A DNA stretch of 64,000 bases from Actinophytocola sp963825445 (GTDB lineage: Bacteria; Actinomycetota; Actinomycetes; Mycobacteriales; Pseudonocardiaceae), in the NCBI GenBank assembly GCA_963825445.1, contig CAWGTM010000018.1, positions 21,643-85,642 on the forward strand, written 5' to 3'. The notes beneath the pieces are model-generated. The model did no database searches and was not told where the DNA came from. It saw only the letters and a program-made list of their open reading frames with translations. Made by a program: the position numbers and the translations under genes. Positions within the stretch are counted from its first letter, which is position 1; the number at the start of each line of letters is the position of its first letter. This document shows, one piece after another, positions 28,881 through 37,994 of the stretch.

Positions 28881-29611
28881 CCGAGCGCCAACAGCCGGTC
28901 GAGGATCGGCCACAGCGTCAACGGGCTCTCGACGTGGGCGTTGTGGCCGACCGCCGGCAGTACGACACCGTCCGGCGCCACCTCACGCAGGTGCTCCGGC
29001 GAACACATGGGGTCCCGCTCCCCCGCCGCCAGAATCACTTCGGCCTGACTCGCGACCATCAGCCCGGCCACGTCCGGCGCGCCGACCCCGAACGCCCGCG
29101 GGTCCACCCGGACCTGCCAGCCGCCGTCCACCTCGCCGACCCCGGCGTCGACCAGGTCCGGCGCCACCAGGCCGACCAGGCCGGCCGTCTTCAGCCAGCG
29201 GTCCACCGCCTCCTCGCGGGTGGCGAACACCCGCGCCGGGCGACCGGCGAACTCCGCCGCCTTCGCCAGTTCGGCCTCCGACCAGCGCGGCTTGATGCCC
29301 AGCCCGCACACGGCGGCGACGTCGGGCGAGCGCGTGGCCAGCGTCAACGCGAGCACCCCGCCCAGTGAGTGGCCCAGCACGACCATCCGGCGGCCGGCCG
29401 GCAACGTAGCGGCGACCGAGTCCGTCATCGACTCGAACGTGTACTCCGGCAGTTCCGGCGAGCGGCCGTGTCCCGGCAGGTCGGGCACGATCACCTCGGC
29501 CGGCCAGTGCCGTTCGAGCAGGCCGCGCCACACCTCTCCGGTGGCGCCGAGGCCGTGCAGCAGAACCAGGACCGGGTCGCCGCCGGCGATGCGTTGGGCA
29601 TGGAGAGTCAC
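28877..29611 (-). CDS. Alpha/beta hydrolase
   Basis: 244 residues with the canonical fold: LVLLHGLGATGEVW (oxyanion hole), DLPGHGRSPE, nucleophile elbow VVLGHSLGGVLALTLA, an Asp in ILAAGERDPMCSPE, and a His in AVGHNAHVE. The cytoplasmic substrate is unknown. It is divergent from the P450 gene (38 bases between starts), which may indicate a shared pathway. Confidence 0.9.
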   Translation of the reverse strand: MTLHAQRIAGGDPVLVLLHGLGATGEVWRGLLERHWPAEVIVPDLPGHGRSPELPEYTFESMTDSVAATLPAGRRMVVLGHSLGGVLALTLATRSPDVAAVCGLGIKPRWSEAELAKAAEFAGRPARVFATREEAVDRWLKTAGLVGLVAPDLVDAGVGEVDGGWQVRVDPRAFGVGAPDVAGLMVASQAEVILAAGERDPMCSPEHLREVAPDGVVLPAVGHNAHVESPLTLWPILDRLLALG

Positions 29612-29649
29612 GTCGAGGATGCTGCCTCACTTCGGGGAGAATGGCGATC

Positions 29650-30931
29650 ATGTCGAGTGATGCGGCGGCGATCTTCAACCCGGACACCTACCTGACCGGC
29701 GTCCCGCACGACGCGTTCGCGCGGCTGCGCGCGGAGTCGGCGGTCGTCTGGATGGACGAACCGGCCGTGCCGCCGTGGCCGGCGGGCCCCGGTTTCTGGG
29801 GTGTGCTGCGTCACGCGGAGATCAAGGAGGTCATGCGCAACCCGCGGGTGTACTCCTCCCACCTGGCGGCCACGCAGATCATCGACCCGCCGAACGAGGA
29901 TGCGCTCGAGTTCGTCCGGCAGATGATGCTCAACCAGGACCCGCCGGACCATTCGCGCCTGCGCAAGATGCTGAGCCGGGCGTTCACGCCGAAGGCCATC
30001 GCCCGCCTGGAGGAACGCATCCACGGCTGGGCGCGGGAACTGGTGGCCGGGGTGGCCGACCGGGGCGAGTGTGACTTCGCCGAGGTGGCGGCGGACCTGC
30101 CGCTGCGCACGCTGGCCGAGGTGTTCGGCGTGCCCGCCGAGGACCGGTGGCTCATGTACGACTGGGGCAACCGGGTGATCGGCTACCAGGACGAGGAGTA
30201 CGCGCAGAGCGCCCGCGGTGCAGGGCTCGACCGACATGGCCAAGCGCGCGATGGCGCTGCGCCCGAAGCCCGGTCCCGACGGGTTGCTGCCCGACCAGCG
30301 GACCCGCGAGGGCATGCTCGACCTGTACGCCTACGCCCACGACCTCGGCGAGTACAAGCGCCGCAACCCGGGTGACGACGTGATGAGCAACCTCGTGGGC
30401 GAGGGCATCACCATCCCCGAGTTCGAGAACATGTTCTGGCTGTTCTCCGTGGCGGGCAACGAAACACTGCGCAACGGGCTGCCCGGCGGCATGCACGCCC
30501 TACTGTCCACTGTGGACCAGTATCGCGCGCTCATGGCCGACCGGAGCCTGCTGCCGGGCGCGGTCGACGAGATGTTGCGCTGGTGGTCGCCGGTCATGCG
30601 GTTCCGCCGAACGGCCACAGTGGACACTTCGTTGGGCGGCACCCGCATCAGGGCCGGTGACAAGGTGGTCGTGTGGTTCTCCTCGGGCAACCGCGACGAA
30701 CGGGTGTTCGCCGATCCGGACCGGTTCGACGTGACCCGTCCGGCCGGCGACCACCTGAGCTTCGGCCACGGACCGCACTACTGCATCGGCGCGCACCTGG
30801 CGAAGGTGCAGCTGCGCGCCATGTTCGCGGCGGTGATGGATCTGCTCGGTGAGGTGTCGCCGGCCGGCGAGCCCGTGCGGTTGCGCTCCAACTTTCAGAA
30901 CGGCATCAAGCACCTGCCGATCCGCTGGTGA
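29650..30931 (+). CDS. Cytochrome P450, CYP125/CYP124-like, one frameshift
   Basis: Haem monooxygenase. Visible: C-helix DPPDHSRLRKMLSRAFTP, I-helix FSVAGNETLRNGLPGG (with the AGxET oxygen-activation motif), K-helix EMLRWWSPVMRFRRTAT, and haem loop LSFGHGPHYCIGAHLAK with the Cys ligand. The pattern is closest to actinobacterial CYP125/124/142 enzymes that oxidise sterol or methyl-branched lipid side chains; the substrate is inferred. The frame breaks near 30207-30216 after EEYAQSAR; removing one G gives VQGSTDMAKRAMALRPKPG and a 426-residue protein. I chose ATG 29650 because GGGGAGA lies nine bases before it. Confidence 0.9.
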
Positions 30932-30947
30932 AGCCGGTCAGACCTCC

Positions 30948-31493
30948 TCAGCAGCCGCCGCAGTTGTAGTACGTCACGTCCCAGTGGTTGCTCTCCCGGA
31001 AGTAGATGTTGCCCGAGGGAGCCTCCCACTTGTTGCCGCCGATGTAGCTGTAGTTGTTCTGCACCCAGTTGTTCAGGCACGTGCTGAGGCCGTAGTCGAG
31101 CTTGTAGCCGTTCCAGTGGCTGTAGGTGCCGCTGGCGTGGCCGGTCTCCGTGCCACCGGTGATGTTCAGATTGCAGTTGCTGGCCGACTTGAGTGTCACG
31201 GCTCCTTGGATGGTCGGCAGGTTGACCTGCGAGAACGACGTACAGGTCGGGTTGTTGCGGTCACTGCACCCGCCGCTGGACGACCACGAGATGTTCGCGT
31301 CGCGTAAGCGGCTGGTGGCTTGTGCGTGGGTGAGTTTCGTGACGAGCACGCTGACCGTGCCGCTCGCGGGCGGGCCGAAGACCGGGTCGATCTCCCCGGG
31401 CTTCACGTCAGCTTGTGCGCTTGTCGCGGCGAACGCCAGTGCGGTCGCGGCCGAAGCCACGATCACGGACGCGCGGATTGCCAGTTTTCGCAT
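30948..31493 (-). CDS. Secreted M15-like peptidase family protein
   Basis: 181 residues with a Sec signal peptide (MRKLAIRASVIVASAATALA, cleavage after TSAQA). The mature part has repeated cysteines, likely disulfides (GGCSDRNNPTC, NCN, STCLNN, CGGC). SHWNGYKLD matches the H-x2-G-x3-D spacing of the zinc site in VanX/VanY-type peptidases, and HWDV near the end fits the second zinc His. I infer a D,D-peptidase-like fold acting outside the cell; the catalytic Glu is not certain. A GGAGA site precedes the ATG at 31493. Confidence 0.72.
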   Translation of the reverse strand: MRKLAIRASVIVASAATALAFAATSAQADVKPGEIDPVFGPPASGTVSVLVTKLTHAQATSRLRDANISWSSSGGCSDRNNPTCTSFSQVNLPTIQGAVTLKSASNCNLNITGGTETGHASGTYSHWNGYKLDYGLSTCLNNWVQNNYSYIGGNKWEAPSGNIYFRESNHWDVTYYNCGGC

Positions 31494-31569
31494 GGTGATC
31501 TCTCCGTTCCAACGGGCAGCGTGAATACGCATGCCCGAGCAGGGGGTGGAACGAACGAGACGCTAGTTG

Positions 31570-33081
31570 TTAGTGACTAGATGTCATAGGGTTTGTGGGG
31601 AGATTTTCCAACGCACTGTTCCCAGGATTCCCAATTTGTCCACGACGCTCGGCCACGGCCAGCACCAGGGCCAAAAGGATCAAGACAACGGCCGTGATCA
31701 TGGCGATCGAGAATCCGTTCGTGGCACCACCGAACGCCGTCGACGCGGCGTGGAATACGGCGGCTAGCGCGGCCGTTCCGACCGCCGTACCGATTCGCTG
31801 ACCCGTTTGGAGCACACCGCTGGCCACCCCCGCCATTCCCGTCGGCACGCACGCGAGCGTCAACGTGGTGTTCGGCGAGATCACCGCGCCGCCACCGATT
31901 CCCGCCACCAGCAACGGAAGGGCGATCGCGAGCACCAGTAGGTCGTCGGGCACCAGGAAGGCGACCAGCGCGACCGCGCCCAGTCCGACGGACGTCATGG
32001 TCAGCCCGGTGATCGTCACCAGTCGGCCCCACCGCTCGACCAGCCGCCCGGCCAGCCAGGCGGACACGGCCGAGCCGAGCGAGAACGGCGTCACCGCGAG
32101 CCCGGCCTCCAGCGGCGAGAGCCCGAGGTCGGACTGGAAGTACACGGCGAACACCAGCCAGATCCCGCTGAACCCGCAGAAGTAGACGGCCGCGAGCGTG
32201 GCGCCCGAGGTGTAGCCGCGGACGACCGTGAACAGGCGCATGTCCAACAGTGGCGACCGTTCGACGTGGACCCGGCGGCGTTCCCAGCGCAGGAACGCGT
32301 AGCCGAGCGGCACGGCCACCAGGAACAGCCACCAGAGTGTGCGCAGCCCGCCGGCCTCGGACTGGACGACCGGCAGCAGCACGCACAGCACGGTGGCGCC
32401 GAGCAGCAGGATGCCCAGGTAGTCGATGTCCGCGCGGGTGGTGCGCCGCGGGATCCTCGGCACGAACAGCACGGCGAGCACGAGCGTGAGCACGCCGAAG
32501 GGCAGGTTGACCAGGAACACCCAGCGCCAGCCGTCCGGTTCGCCGGCCACGCCGAGGATGAACCCGCCGATCACCGGGCCGAGGGCGGTCGACAGGCCGA
32601 TGGTGGCGCCGAGCAGCCCGAACGCGCGGCCGCGTTCCGGGCCGCGGAACAGGTCCTGGATGAGCCCGCCGTTCTGGGGCGTGACCAGGCCGGCCACCAG
32701 GCCCTGGAGCAGCCGCGCGACGACCAGGAGCGTGAGGGTGGACGCGAGGCCGGCGAGCACGCTGGTCAGCACGAACGCGCTCAACGCGATCAGGTACATG
32801 TTCCGGCGGCCGAACGCGTCGCCCAGTTTCCCGCCGGCCACCAGCGCGAGGCCGAACGTCAGCGGGTAGCCGGAGACCACCCACTGCACGCCGCTCTCCG
32901 ACGTGCCGAGGCCGGTCTGGATGCTCGGGATGGCGACCGTGACGATGCTGACGTCGAGCAGGATCATGAACCCGCCGGCCAGCGTGACGGCCAGCGCCCG
33001 CCAGCGGCGCGGGTCGGCGCCGGGCTCGTAGTCGGTGGGCTGCGTTGACGCGCGGGTGGCCACACCTGTGTCTACCCGCAT
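31570..33081 (-). CDS. MFS drug-efflux transporter, DHA2 (14-helix) family
   Basis: 503 residues, EmrB/QacA type. TM1 region GGFMILLDVSIVTVAIPSIQ carries the family's conserved Asp; motif C-like GPVIGGFIL and the cytoplasmic loop GKLGDAFGRRNMYL (motif A) are clear. About 14 hydrophobic helices are visible. Such pumps exchange protons for lipophilic drugs, dyes or metabolites. No regulator sits beside it. The GC-rich opposite frames are shadows. Confidence 0.92.
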   Translation of the reverse strand: MRVDTGVATRASTQPTDYEPGADPRRWRALAVTLAGGFMILLDVSIVTVAIPSIQTGLGTSESGVQWVVSGYPLTFGLALVAGGKLGDAFGRRNMYLIALSAFVLTSVLAGLASTLTLLVVARLLQGLVAGLVTPQNGGLIQDLFRGPERGRAFGLLGATIGLSTALGPVIGGFILGVAGEPDGWRWVFLVNLPFGVLTLVLAVLFVPRIPRRTTRADIDYLGILLLGATVLCVLLPVVQSEAGGLRTLWWLFLVAVPLGYAFLRWERRRVHVERSPLLDMRLFTVVRGYTSGATLAAVYFCGFSGIWLVFAVYFQSDLGLSPLEAGLAVTPFSLGSAVSAWLAGRLVERWGRLVTITGLTMTSVGLGAVALVAFLVPDDLLVLAIALPLLVAGIGGGAVISPNTTLTLACVPTGMAGVASGVLQTGQRIGTAVGTAALAAVFHAASTAFGGATNGFSIAMITAVVLILLALVLAVAERRGQIGNPGNSALENLPTNPMTSSH

Positions 33082-33508
33082 CTCTGACAGGCCGCACGTC
33101 TGCGCGAGACAGGACGGTGTCGCCGCTGACGCTGCCCGTGTGACGACGCACCTGCTGGCCGAGCGACCTGATCACAGCCGCCATCGGCTACGACGGGATG
33201 GGCTTTCCCTCGACAGGGACGGCGAGCGCGCACTGCGACACACGATCGACACGCCGAGAAAACCCTTACACACCAACAAACCCCGAGAGGCCGCCCTACC
33301 AAGAGACAGTCCCCCACCCATCCCGGGGGCGGCCCTGTTCCAGTCTATCGGCCCACACCCACAGACCCCGGGCCCGAAGATCCACACCCACCGAGTTACC
33401 CACAGGGCAGCGAGCCATCCACAGAAAGCCCGCGCGGCCTCCAGCGGCCGCCCGACCGTGATACAGAAGCGGCCGCCCCGGTCAGAGGACCGAGGCGGCC
33501 GACAAACC
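33082..33508. other. 427-base intergenic region, no gene seen
   Basis: No convincing gene. The right end holds a terminator-like hairpin for the minus-strand beta-propeller gene. The centre is rich in CCACA words (GTTACCCACAGG, CATCCACAGA, GATCCACACC). Confidence 0.6.
33470..33501 (-). terminator. Hairpin terminator of beta-propeller gene
   Basis: 14-base-pair stem with one mismatch (33470-33483 with 33488-33501) and a four-base AGAG loop, eight bases past the stop of the minus-strand gene. Confidence 0.7.
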
Positions 33509-35524
33509 TCAGGAGAACGGCACCCAGGCCACCTCGGCCAAGGTCTCCAGCGAGTTCACCTTCACGCCCGCCTCCGACACCGTCCACAGATCGGCGCCGA
33601 TGACCAGCGTCCGTCGCGGCGCGATGTCCACCGGACCCGGACCACCCTCGTACGTCATCGAATGAGTGATCCGCGCCACCTCGACGAACGAGTCGCCTTC
33701 CAGGCGCAGCACCAGAGCACCACCCATCGGCATGCCGTCCGTGGTCATCTCGTACCCGTTCACCGGCAGGACCACCAACCCGGCATCCGGCCAGTACAGG
33801 AACGCATGCGGGTCGGTTTCCGCCTCCGAGTACGCGTTCTCCAGGTGGTACTGGGCGACCCGGGTGGCCGCGCGCGTGGACGTGTCGAACAGCGACACCT
33901 GCGTCCCCATGGTCGTGCCCTGGGTGGAGGCCTCCTGCCCCACCCCGATGAGACGACCGGCGCCCGCCGGGTGCAGGTACGCCGAATAGCCGGTGATCTT
34001 CAGTTCCCCCGTCACCACGGGCTTGGCCGGGTCCGACAGGTCCACTGTGTACAGCGGGTCCGTTTCCCGGAACGTCACCACATAACCCGTGTCGCCGATG
34101 AACCGGACCGAGTAGATCCGTTCACCCAGCCCCAGGCCGGACACCTGCCCGACCTGCGCCAGCACGTTGTCCTGCCGCGCGAGCACCGACACCATCGACT
34201 GCGACTGCTCCCCCTGCACGGTGGTCGCGATCCGCAGATGTCCCTCGTGCTCGGACAGCGAGTACTGGTTCAGCAACGTCCCCGCGACACCGCCGGACGC
34301 CACGTGCACGGGCTTGCCCGGCTTCGAGATGTCGAACTGGTAGACCTCCGTGCGCTGATCGCCCGGCCCGATAGGCGCGACGCCGTCGGCGTGCGCGATG
34401 TGGTCGTCCGCCACGTAGAGGTTGTCGCCCGTCCCGTACACGGTGTCGCCGTCGGCGACGATCGTCACCGGGTCGCCCGTGCCCAGGTCCCGTTGCAGGT
34501 CAAGGGTGAGCACGGTCAGCATGGCCGTGCCCGTGTACTCGACCGGGTGACTGACCGACGCGCAGTCCGGCAGCTGCCCGGAGCTCGTGGCCCCGCCCTG
34601 GTCCAGCTGGTAGCGGGGCAGCCAGTCGCCGATGGACGACCGCTCCACGATCCCGCGGTTCTCCAACTCGGCCAGTTCGGGACTGCGCACGCCGTCCGGG
34701 TAGACGTACTCCATCTGGGGCATGGACCGCACCACGACCCGCGCCACCGAGCCGACCTGCCGCGCGTCCAGGTAGTTGCCGTCCACGGCCAGGGTGCCGA
34801 GCACGGTCGGCGCACCGGACAGGTCCACCAGGATCAGCTGCGACGGGAACTGCGTCGGCCCGTCGTACGGCGGGGAACCCGGCTTCGACTCGCGAGGCAT
34901 CGGCGTGGGCATGTCGACCGCGTACCCGTTGCCGCTCATCACCAGGGCGCGGTCGCCGTCGATCAACAGCTGGGTGGCGTATCCGCCGGGCAGCTCCAGC
35001 GTCCCGGTCTGCGCGCGGCTCGCCACGTCCACCACGCGCAGCGTCCCGTCGACGATCGAGACCAGCCTTCGGCCGTCGGTCTTCACGAGGTCCGGCTCGT
35101 CCACGCCCTTCTCGTGCGTGTTGGTCCCCGAGTGCTCCGGCGCGGCCGCGGGCGAATCGGCCGGAGAATCGGCCTTCGCGGGAGCCTCGGCCATCGGCGC
35201 GGCGTTCTCCTGCGCCGCGCCGGCACCGGAGCTGTCACTGTCGCTCCCCCGGGCGATGTCCGGTATCGCCTCGCCACCGCCGTACTGGACGCCGACCCCG
35301 ATCTCGTCGACGTGGTCGAGCGCGGCCTGTTTCAACTCGCTCAGCGCCGTGTCGCAGTCCCCGTAGGACACCAACTCGATCTTCGAGGGATCGATCAGCG
35401 GTGGTGTGTCGCCGTCCGTCCCACCGATCAGCAACGCGGTCACGGCGACCGCGACCCCCAAACCCACAATGCCCGCAACGGTCCCCTGCTTCTTCCGGGA
35501 CCGGCCTGGTAAGTCCTCACTCAT
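33509..35524 (-). CDS. Membrane-anchored beta-propeller domain protein
   Basis: 671 residues from ATG at 35522-35524. A basic N-terminus (MSEDLPGRSRKKQG) is followed by one membrane helix (TVAGIVGLGVAVAVTALLI), then an acidic Ala/Ser/Pro linker (about 85-135), so most of the protein is outside the cell. The rest matches the bacterial beta-propeller family (PF09826 type): THEKGVDEPDLVKTDGRRL, GNYLDARQVGSVARVVVRS, GTGDNLYVADDH and IYSVRFIGDTGYVVTFRETD. Function unknown; the fold suggests a protein- or ligand-binding role. It is divergent from the kinase gene. Confidence 0.88.
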   Translation of the reverse strand: MSEDLPGRSRKKQGTVAGIVGLGVAVAVTALLIGGTDGDTPPLIDPSKIELVSYGDCDTALSELKQAALDHVDEIGVGVQYGGGEAIPDIARGSDSDSSGAGAAQENAAPMAEAPAKADSPADSPAAAPEHSGTNTHEKGVDEPDLVKTDGRRLVSIVDGTLRVVDVASRAQTGTLELPGGYATQLLIDGDRALVMSGNGYAVDMPTPMPRESKPGSPPYDGPTQFPSQLILVDLSGAPTVLGTLAVDGNYLDARQVGSVARVVVRSMPQMEYVYPDGVRSPELAELENRGIVERSSIGDWLPRYQLDQGGATSSGQLPDCASVSHPVEYTGTAMLTVLTLDLQRDLGTGDPVTIVADGDTVYGTGDNLYVADDHIAHADGVAPIGPGDQRTEVYQFDISKPGKPVHVASGGVAGTLLNQYSLSEHEGHLRIATTVQGEQSQSMVSVLARQDNVLAQVGQVSGLGLGERIYSVRFIGDTGYVVTFRETDPLYTVDLSDPAKPVVTGELKITGYSAYLHPAGAGRLIGVGQEASTQGTTMGTQVSLFDTSTRAATRVAQYHLENAYSEAETDPHAFLYWPDAGLVVLPVNGYEMTTDGMPMGGALVLRLEGDSFVEVARITHSMTYEGGPGPVDIAPRRTLVIGADLWTVSEAGVKVNSLETLAEVAWVPFS

Positions 35525-35606
35525 GCTGCCTGGACGGACGCCAGTGGCAAAAGCGTTGCCCAGATCACGGAGAAACCTTGGAAATCCGGCGGTCAGGGGG
35601 TTGACT

Positions 35607-36260
35607 ATGGAGATGAACCCAGTTTTGTCTGACGTGGTCGACGCCGTGCTCGAGCTGCCAGGAGGGCGGTACCGCCGCGTGGCGGTCGACGGTATCGACG
35701 GCGCCGGCAAGACGCACTTCGCCAACGCGCTCGCCAAGGAACTGATCCTGCGTGGCGCGCCCGTGGTTCGCGCGTCGGCCGACGGCTTCTACAACCCGCC
35801 GAGGTCCCGGCACCGCCGTGGGGTGTCCTCACCGGAGGGGTTCTACCGCGACTCCTTCGACTACGGCAGCCTGATCCGGCTGTTGCTCGACCCGTTCGGT
35901 CCCGAGGGGTCCGGCAGCTACGTCCCCGAGGTCTACGACTGGCAGCGGGAACGCAACATCACCCGCCAACCCCAGCTGGCGGCCCCGGAGTCGATCCTCG
36001 TGATGGACGGGATCTTCGCGCTCCGCGACGAGCTGATCCAGTTCTGGGACTACACGGTCTGGCTCGACGTGCCGTTCGAGGTGGCGATCCCGCGCGGCGC
36101 CAGCCCGCGCGGCTACTACGACTCCGACCCGAAGTCGCCGGGCAACCGCCGCTACGTCGAGGGGCAGCGGCTGTACTTCGCCGAGTGCAACCCTCGCAGC
36201 CGCGCGAGCATCGTCATCGACAACACCGACGTGGCGAACCCGAAGATCGCGGTCAGTTAG
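35607..36260 (+). CDS. Uridine kinase-like P-loop kinase
   Basis: 217 residues. P-loop VDGIDGAGKTHFANALAKEL, followed by RASADGFYNPPRSRHRRGVSSPEGFYRDSFD, the phosphate-acceptor and lid region seen in uridine kinase/phosphoribulokinase proteins, and ILVMDGIFALRDEL (Walker B-like). The start is ATG at 35607 after GGGGG. Actinobacterial proteins of this group are annotated as uridine kinases, but activity is not established. It ends four bases inside the convergent DUF4342 gene. Confidence 0.85.
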   Translation: MEMNPVLSDVVDAVLELPGGRYRRVAVDGIDGAGKTHFANALAKELILRGAPVVRASADGFYNPPRSRHRRGVSSPEGFYRDSFDYGSLIRLLLDPFGPEGSGSYVPEVYDWQRERNITRQPQLAAPESILVMDGIFALRDELIQFWDYTVWLDVPFEVAIPRGASPRGYYDSDPKSPGNRRYVEGQRLYFAECNPRSRASIVIDNTDVANPKIAVS

Positions 36261-36511
36261 GAATCTTCCGCTCGTTCCACGTCGATCTTCCAGCCGCCGG
36301 CCAGCGCCAGCACCGATCCGGCGACCGTGACCATCGGCGCCATCAGCGCGGCCACCAGGCCCACCGCTATCGGCACGTCCAGCACCGTGCGGCCCTGGTC
36401 GTTGCGCACCACGATCCGGCGCACGGTGCCCTCACGGATCAGGTTCTCGATCTTTTCGTTCAGCGCCTGCGCGCCGAAACCCTCAGCTTCCCGGTCCACT
36501 TCTACCCCCAT
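36257..36511 (-). CDS. DUF4342-family small membrane protein
   Basis: 84 residues: GAQALNEKIENLIREGTVRRIVVRNDQGRTVLDVPIAVGLVAALMAPMVTVAG as the core, with one membrane helix. The motif of an N-terminal helical part, R-R-I-V-V and D-V-P-L/I is the family signature. Function unknown. Its ATG at 36511 lies 29 bases inside the 3' end of the upstream kinase gene on the same strand, so it is probably co-transcribed. Confidence 0.8.
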   Translation of the reverse strand: MGVEVDREAEGFGAQALNEKIENLIREGTVRRIVVRNDQGRTVLDVPIAVGLVAALMAPMVTVAGSVLALAGGWKIDVERAEDS

Positions 36512-37994
36512 CCGCGGCGTGCTGTTCCGCGGCGAGGAAGTGTGCCACTCCCACGGTCGCCGGGTACAGCTCCCGGTAGTGACGGTAGTAGGTGTCGTAG
36601 CGTTTCGTCCGCTCCGCGTCGGGAGAAACCGTGTAACCGGCGGGATTCCACGCCTCGGGGTCGACGTCGTGGCCGGTCGCGACGGCCGCGAGCACCGCGT
36701 CGCCGAGCGCGGCACCGATGGTCTCGCTCGGCACCTGCTGCTCCTCGCCCGTCACGTCGGACACGATCCGGGTCCACAGTCCACCTTGGGTGCCGCCGCC
36801 CACGGCCACCAGCCGCTTGGCCCGGCCGCCCGCCTCGCGCATCGCCTCGAGGTTGTGGCGCACGCCGTACGCGATGCCCTCGAGCGCCGCCCGGTACAGC
36901 TCCGCGCGCCCGTGTCCGAGGGTCAGTCCGGCGATCAGACCGCGCGCGTCCGGGTCGAAGATCGGGGTGCGTTCGCCGGCGAAGTACGGCACGAGCAGCA
37001 GCCCGCGGCTGCCCGCCGGGACCGCGGCCGCCTCCTCGACCAGGGTGGCGAACTCGCCGCCCACGAGTTTGCGCAGCCAGTCGGTGACCGCGCCCGACGT
37101 GGCCATGCCGGCGGCCAGCGACCGGGTGCCGGGGAACACGCCGCTCGTGGTCCACAGGCCGGGGTGCGGGTTCGGCTCGGACAGCACCTGGATGAGGAAC
37201 ATGGTGGTGCCGTACATGACCATCACGTCGCCGGGTTCGCGGACGCCGACGCTCGTGGCCTCGGCCCACGCGTCGACCGTGCCGGCCGTGACGGGCAGGC
37301 CCGCCGGCAGCCCGGTCTCGCGCGCGGCCTCGGCGGTGACCGTGCCGACCACCTCGGTCGGCCACGCCAGGTCGGGCAGTTCGATGCCCGGGGCGACCGC
37401 GGCGGCCCAGTCGCGGGCCCAGTCGAGTTCGTTCTGGTCGTACATGGGGTCGCACTGGCTGGCCGAGTGGTGGTCGAGGACGTAGCGGCCGGTGAGGCGG
37501 TGGACCAGGTAGGAGCTGGCCATGAGCAGCAGCTTGGTGCGCTCGTAGACGTCGGGCTCGTGGCGGGCGAGCCAGCGGAGCTTCGGGCCGACCGCCTGGC
37601 TGGACAGGGGGGTGCCGCCGCGTCGCAGGATCGCGTCGGCGCCCAGTTCGTGGGTCAGCTCGGCGATCTCGTGGGTCGCCCGGGTGTCGACGCCGTACAG
37701 GATGGCCGGGCGCAGTGGCCGGCCGTCGGCGTCGGCCGGGAGCAGCACCGGGCCGATGCCGCTGACCGCGAGCCCCGCGATCGTGTGCTCCCCTTTGGTG
37801 ACGACGAGTTCGCGGGCGATCGCCAGGAAGTCGGCCCACCAGACGCCCTCGGCGTCGTGTTCCACCCAGCCGGGGTGCGGGGTGGCGGTGTCGTGCGCGC
37901 GGCTCGCCCTGGCGACGATCGTGCCGTCGCCCGTGACGAGCACGCCTTTGGAGCTGGACGTGCCGATGTCGATCCCGAGGAAGACCTCAGCCAC
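36483..37994 (-). CDS. FGGY-family carbohydrate kinase (xylulo/ribulokinase-like)
   Basis: 503 residues from GTG at 37992-37994. N-terminal ATPase lobe GIDIGTSSSKGVLVTGDG, catalytic Asp region PVTAGTVDAWAEATSVG, and C-terminal VAVGGGTQGGLWTRIVSDVTG are present. Length and blocks fit xylulokinase/ribulokinase. Its start overlaps the isomerase stop by eight bases, so the two are coupled: isomerase makes a ketopentose (or deoxyketohexose) and this kinase phosphorylates it. Substrate by context: D-ribulose, D-xylulose or L-fuculose. Confidence 0.9.
   Translation of the reverse strand: MAEVFLGIDIGTSSSKGVLVTGDGTIVARASRAHDTATPHPGWVEHDAEGVWWADFLAIARELVVTKGEHTIAGLAVSGIGPVLLPADADGRPLRPAILYGVDTRATHEIAELTHELGADAILRRGGTPLSSQAVGPKLRWLARHEPDVYERTKLLLMASSYLVHRLTGRYVLDHHSASQCDPMYDQNELDWARDWAAAVAPGIELPDLAWPTEVVGTVTAEAARETGLPAGLPVTAGTVDAWAEATSVGVREPGDVMVMYGTTMFLIQVLSEPNPHPGLWTTSGVFPGTRSLAAGMATSGAVTDWLRKLVGGEFATLVEEAAAVPAGSRGLLLVPYFAGERTPIFDPDARGLIAGLTLGHGRAELYRAALEGIAYGVRHNLEAMREAGGRAKRLVAVGGGTQGGLWTRIVSDVTGEEQQVPSETIGAALGDAVLAAVATGHDVDPEAWNPAGYTVSPDAERTKRYDTYYRHYRELYPATVGVAHFLAAEQHAADGGRSGPGS

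Noticed and set aside
33380..33440. DnaA-box-like words (TTACCCACA, CATCCACAG)
   Set aside because: Each has mismatches to TTATCCACA, only a few are present, and neither dnaA nor dnaN is nearby; not an origin.
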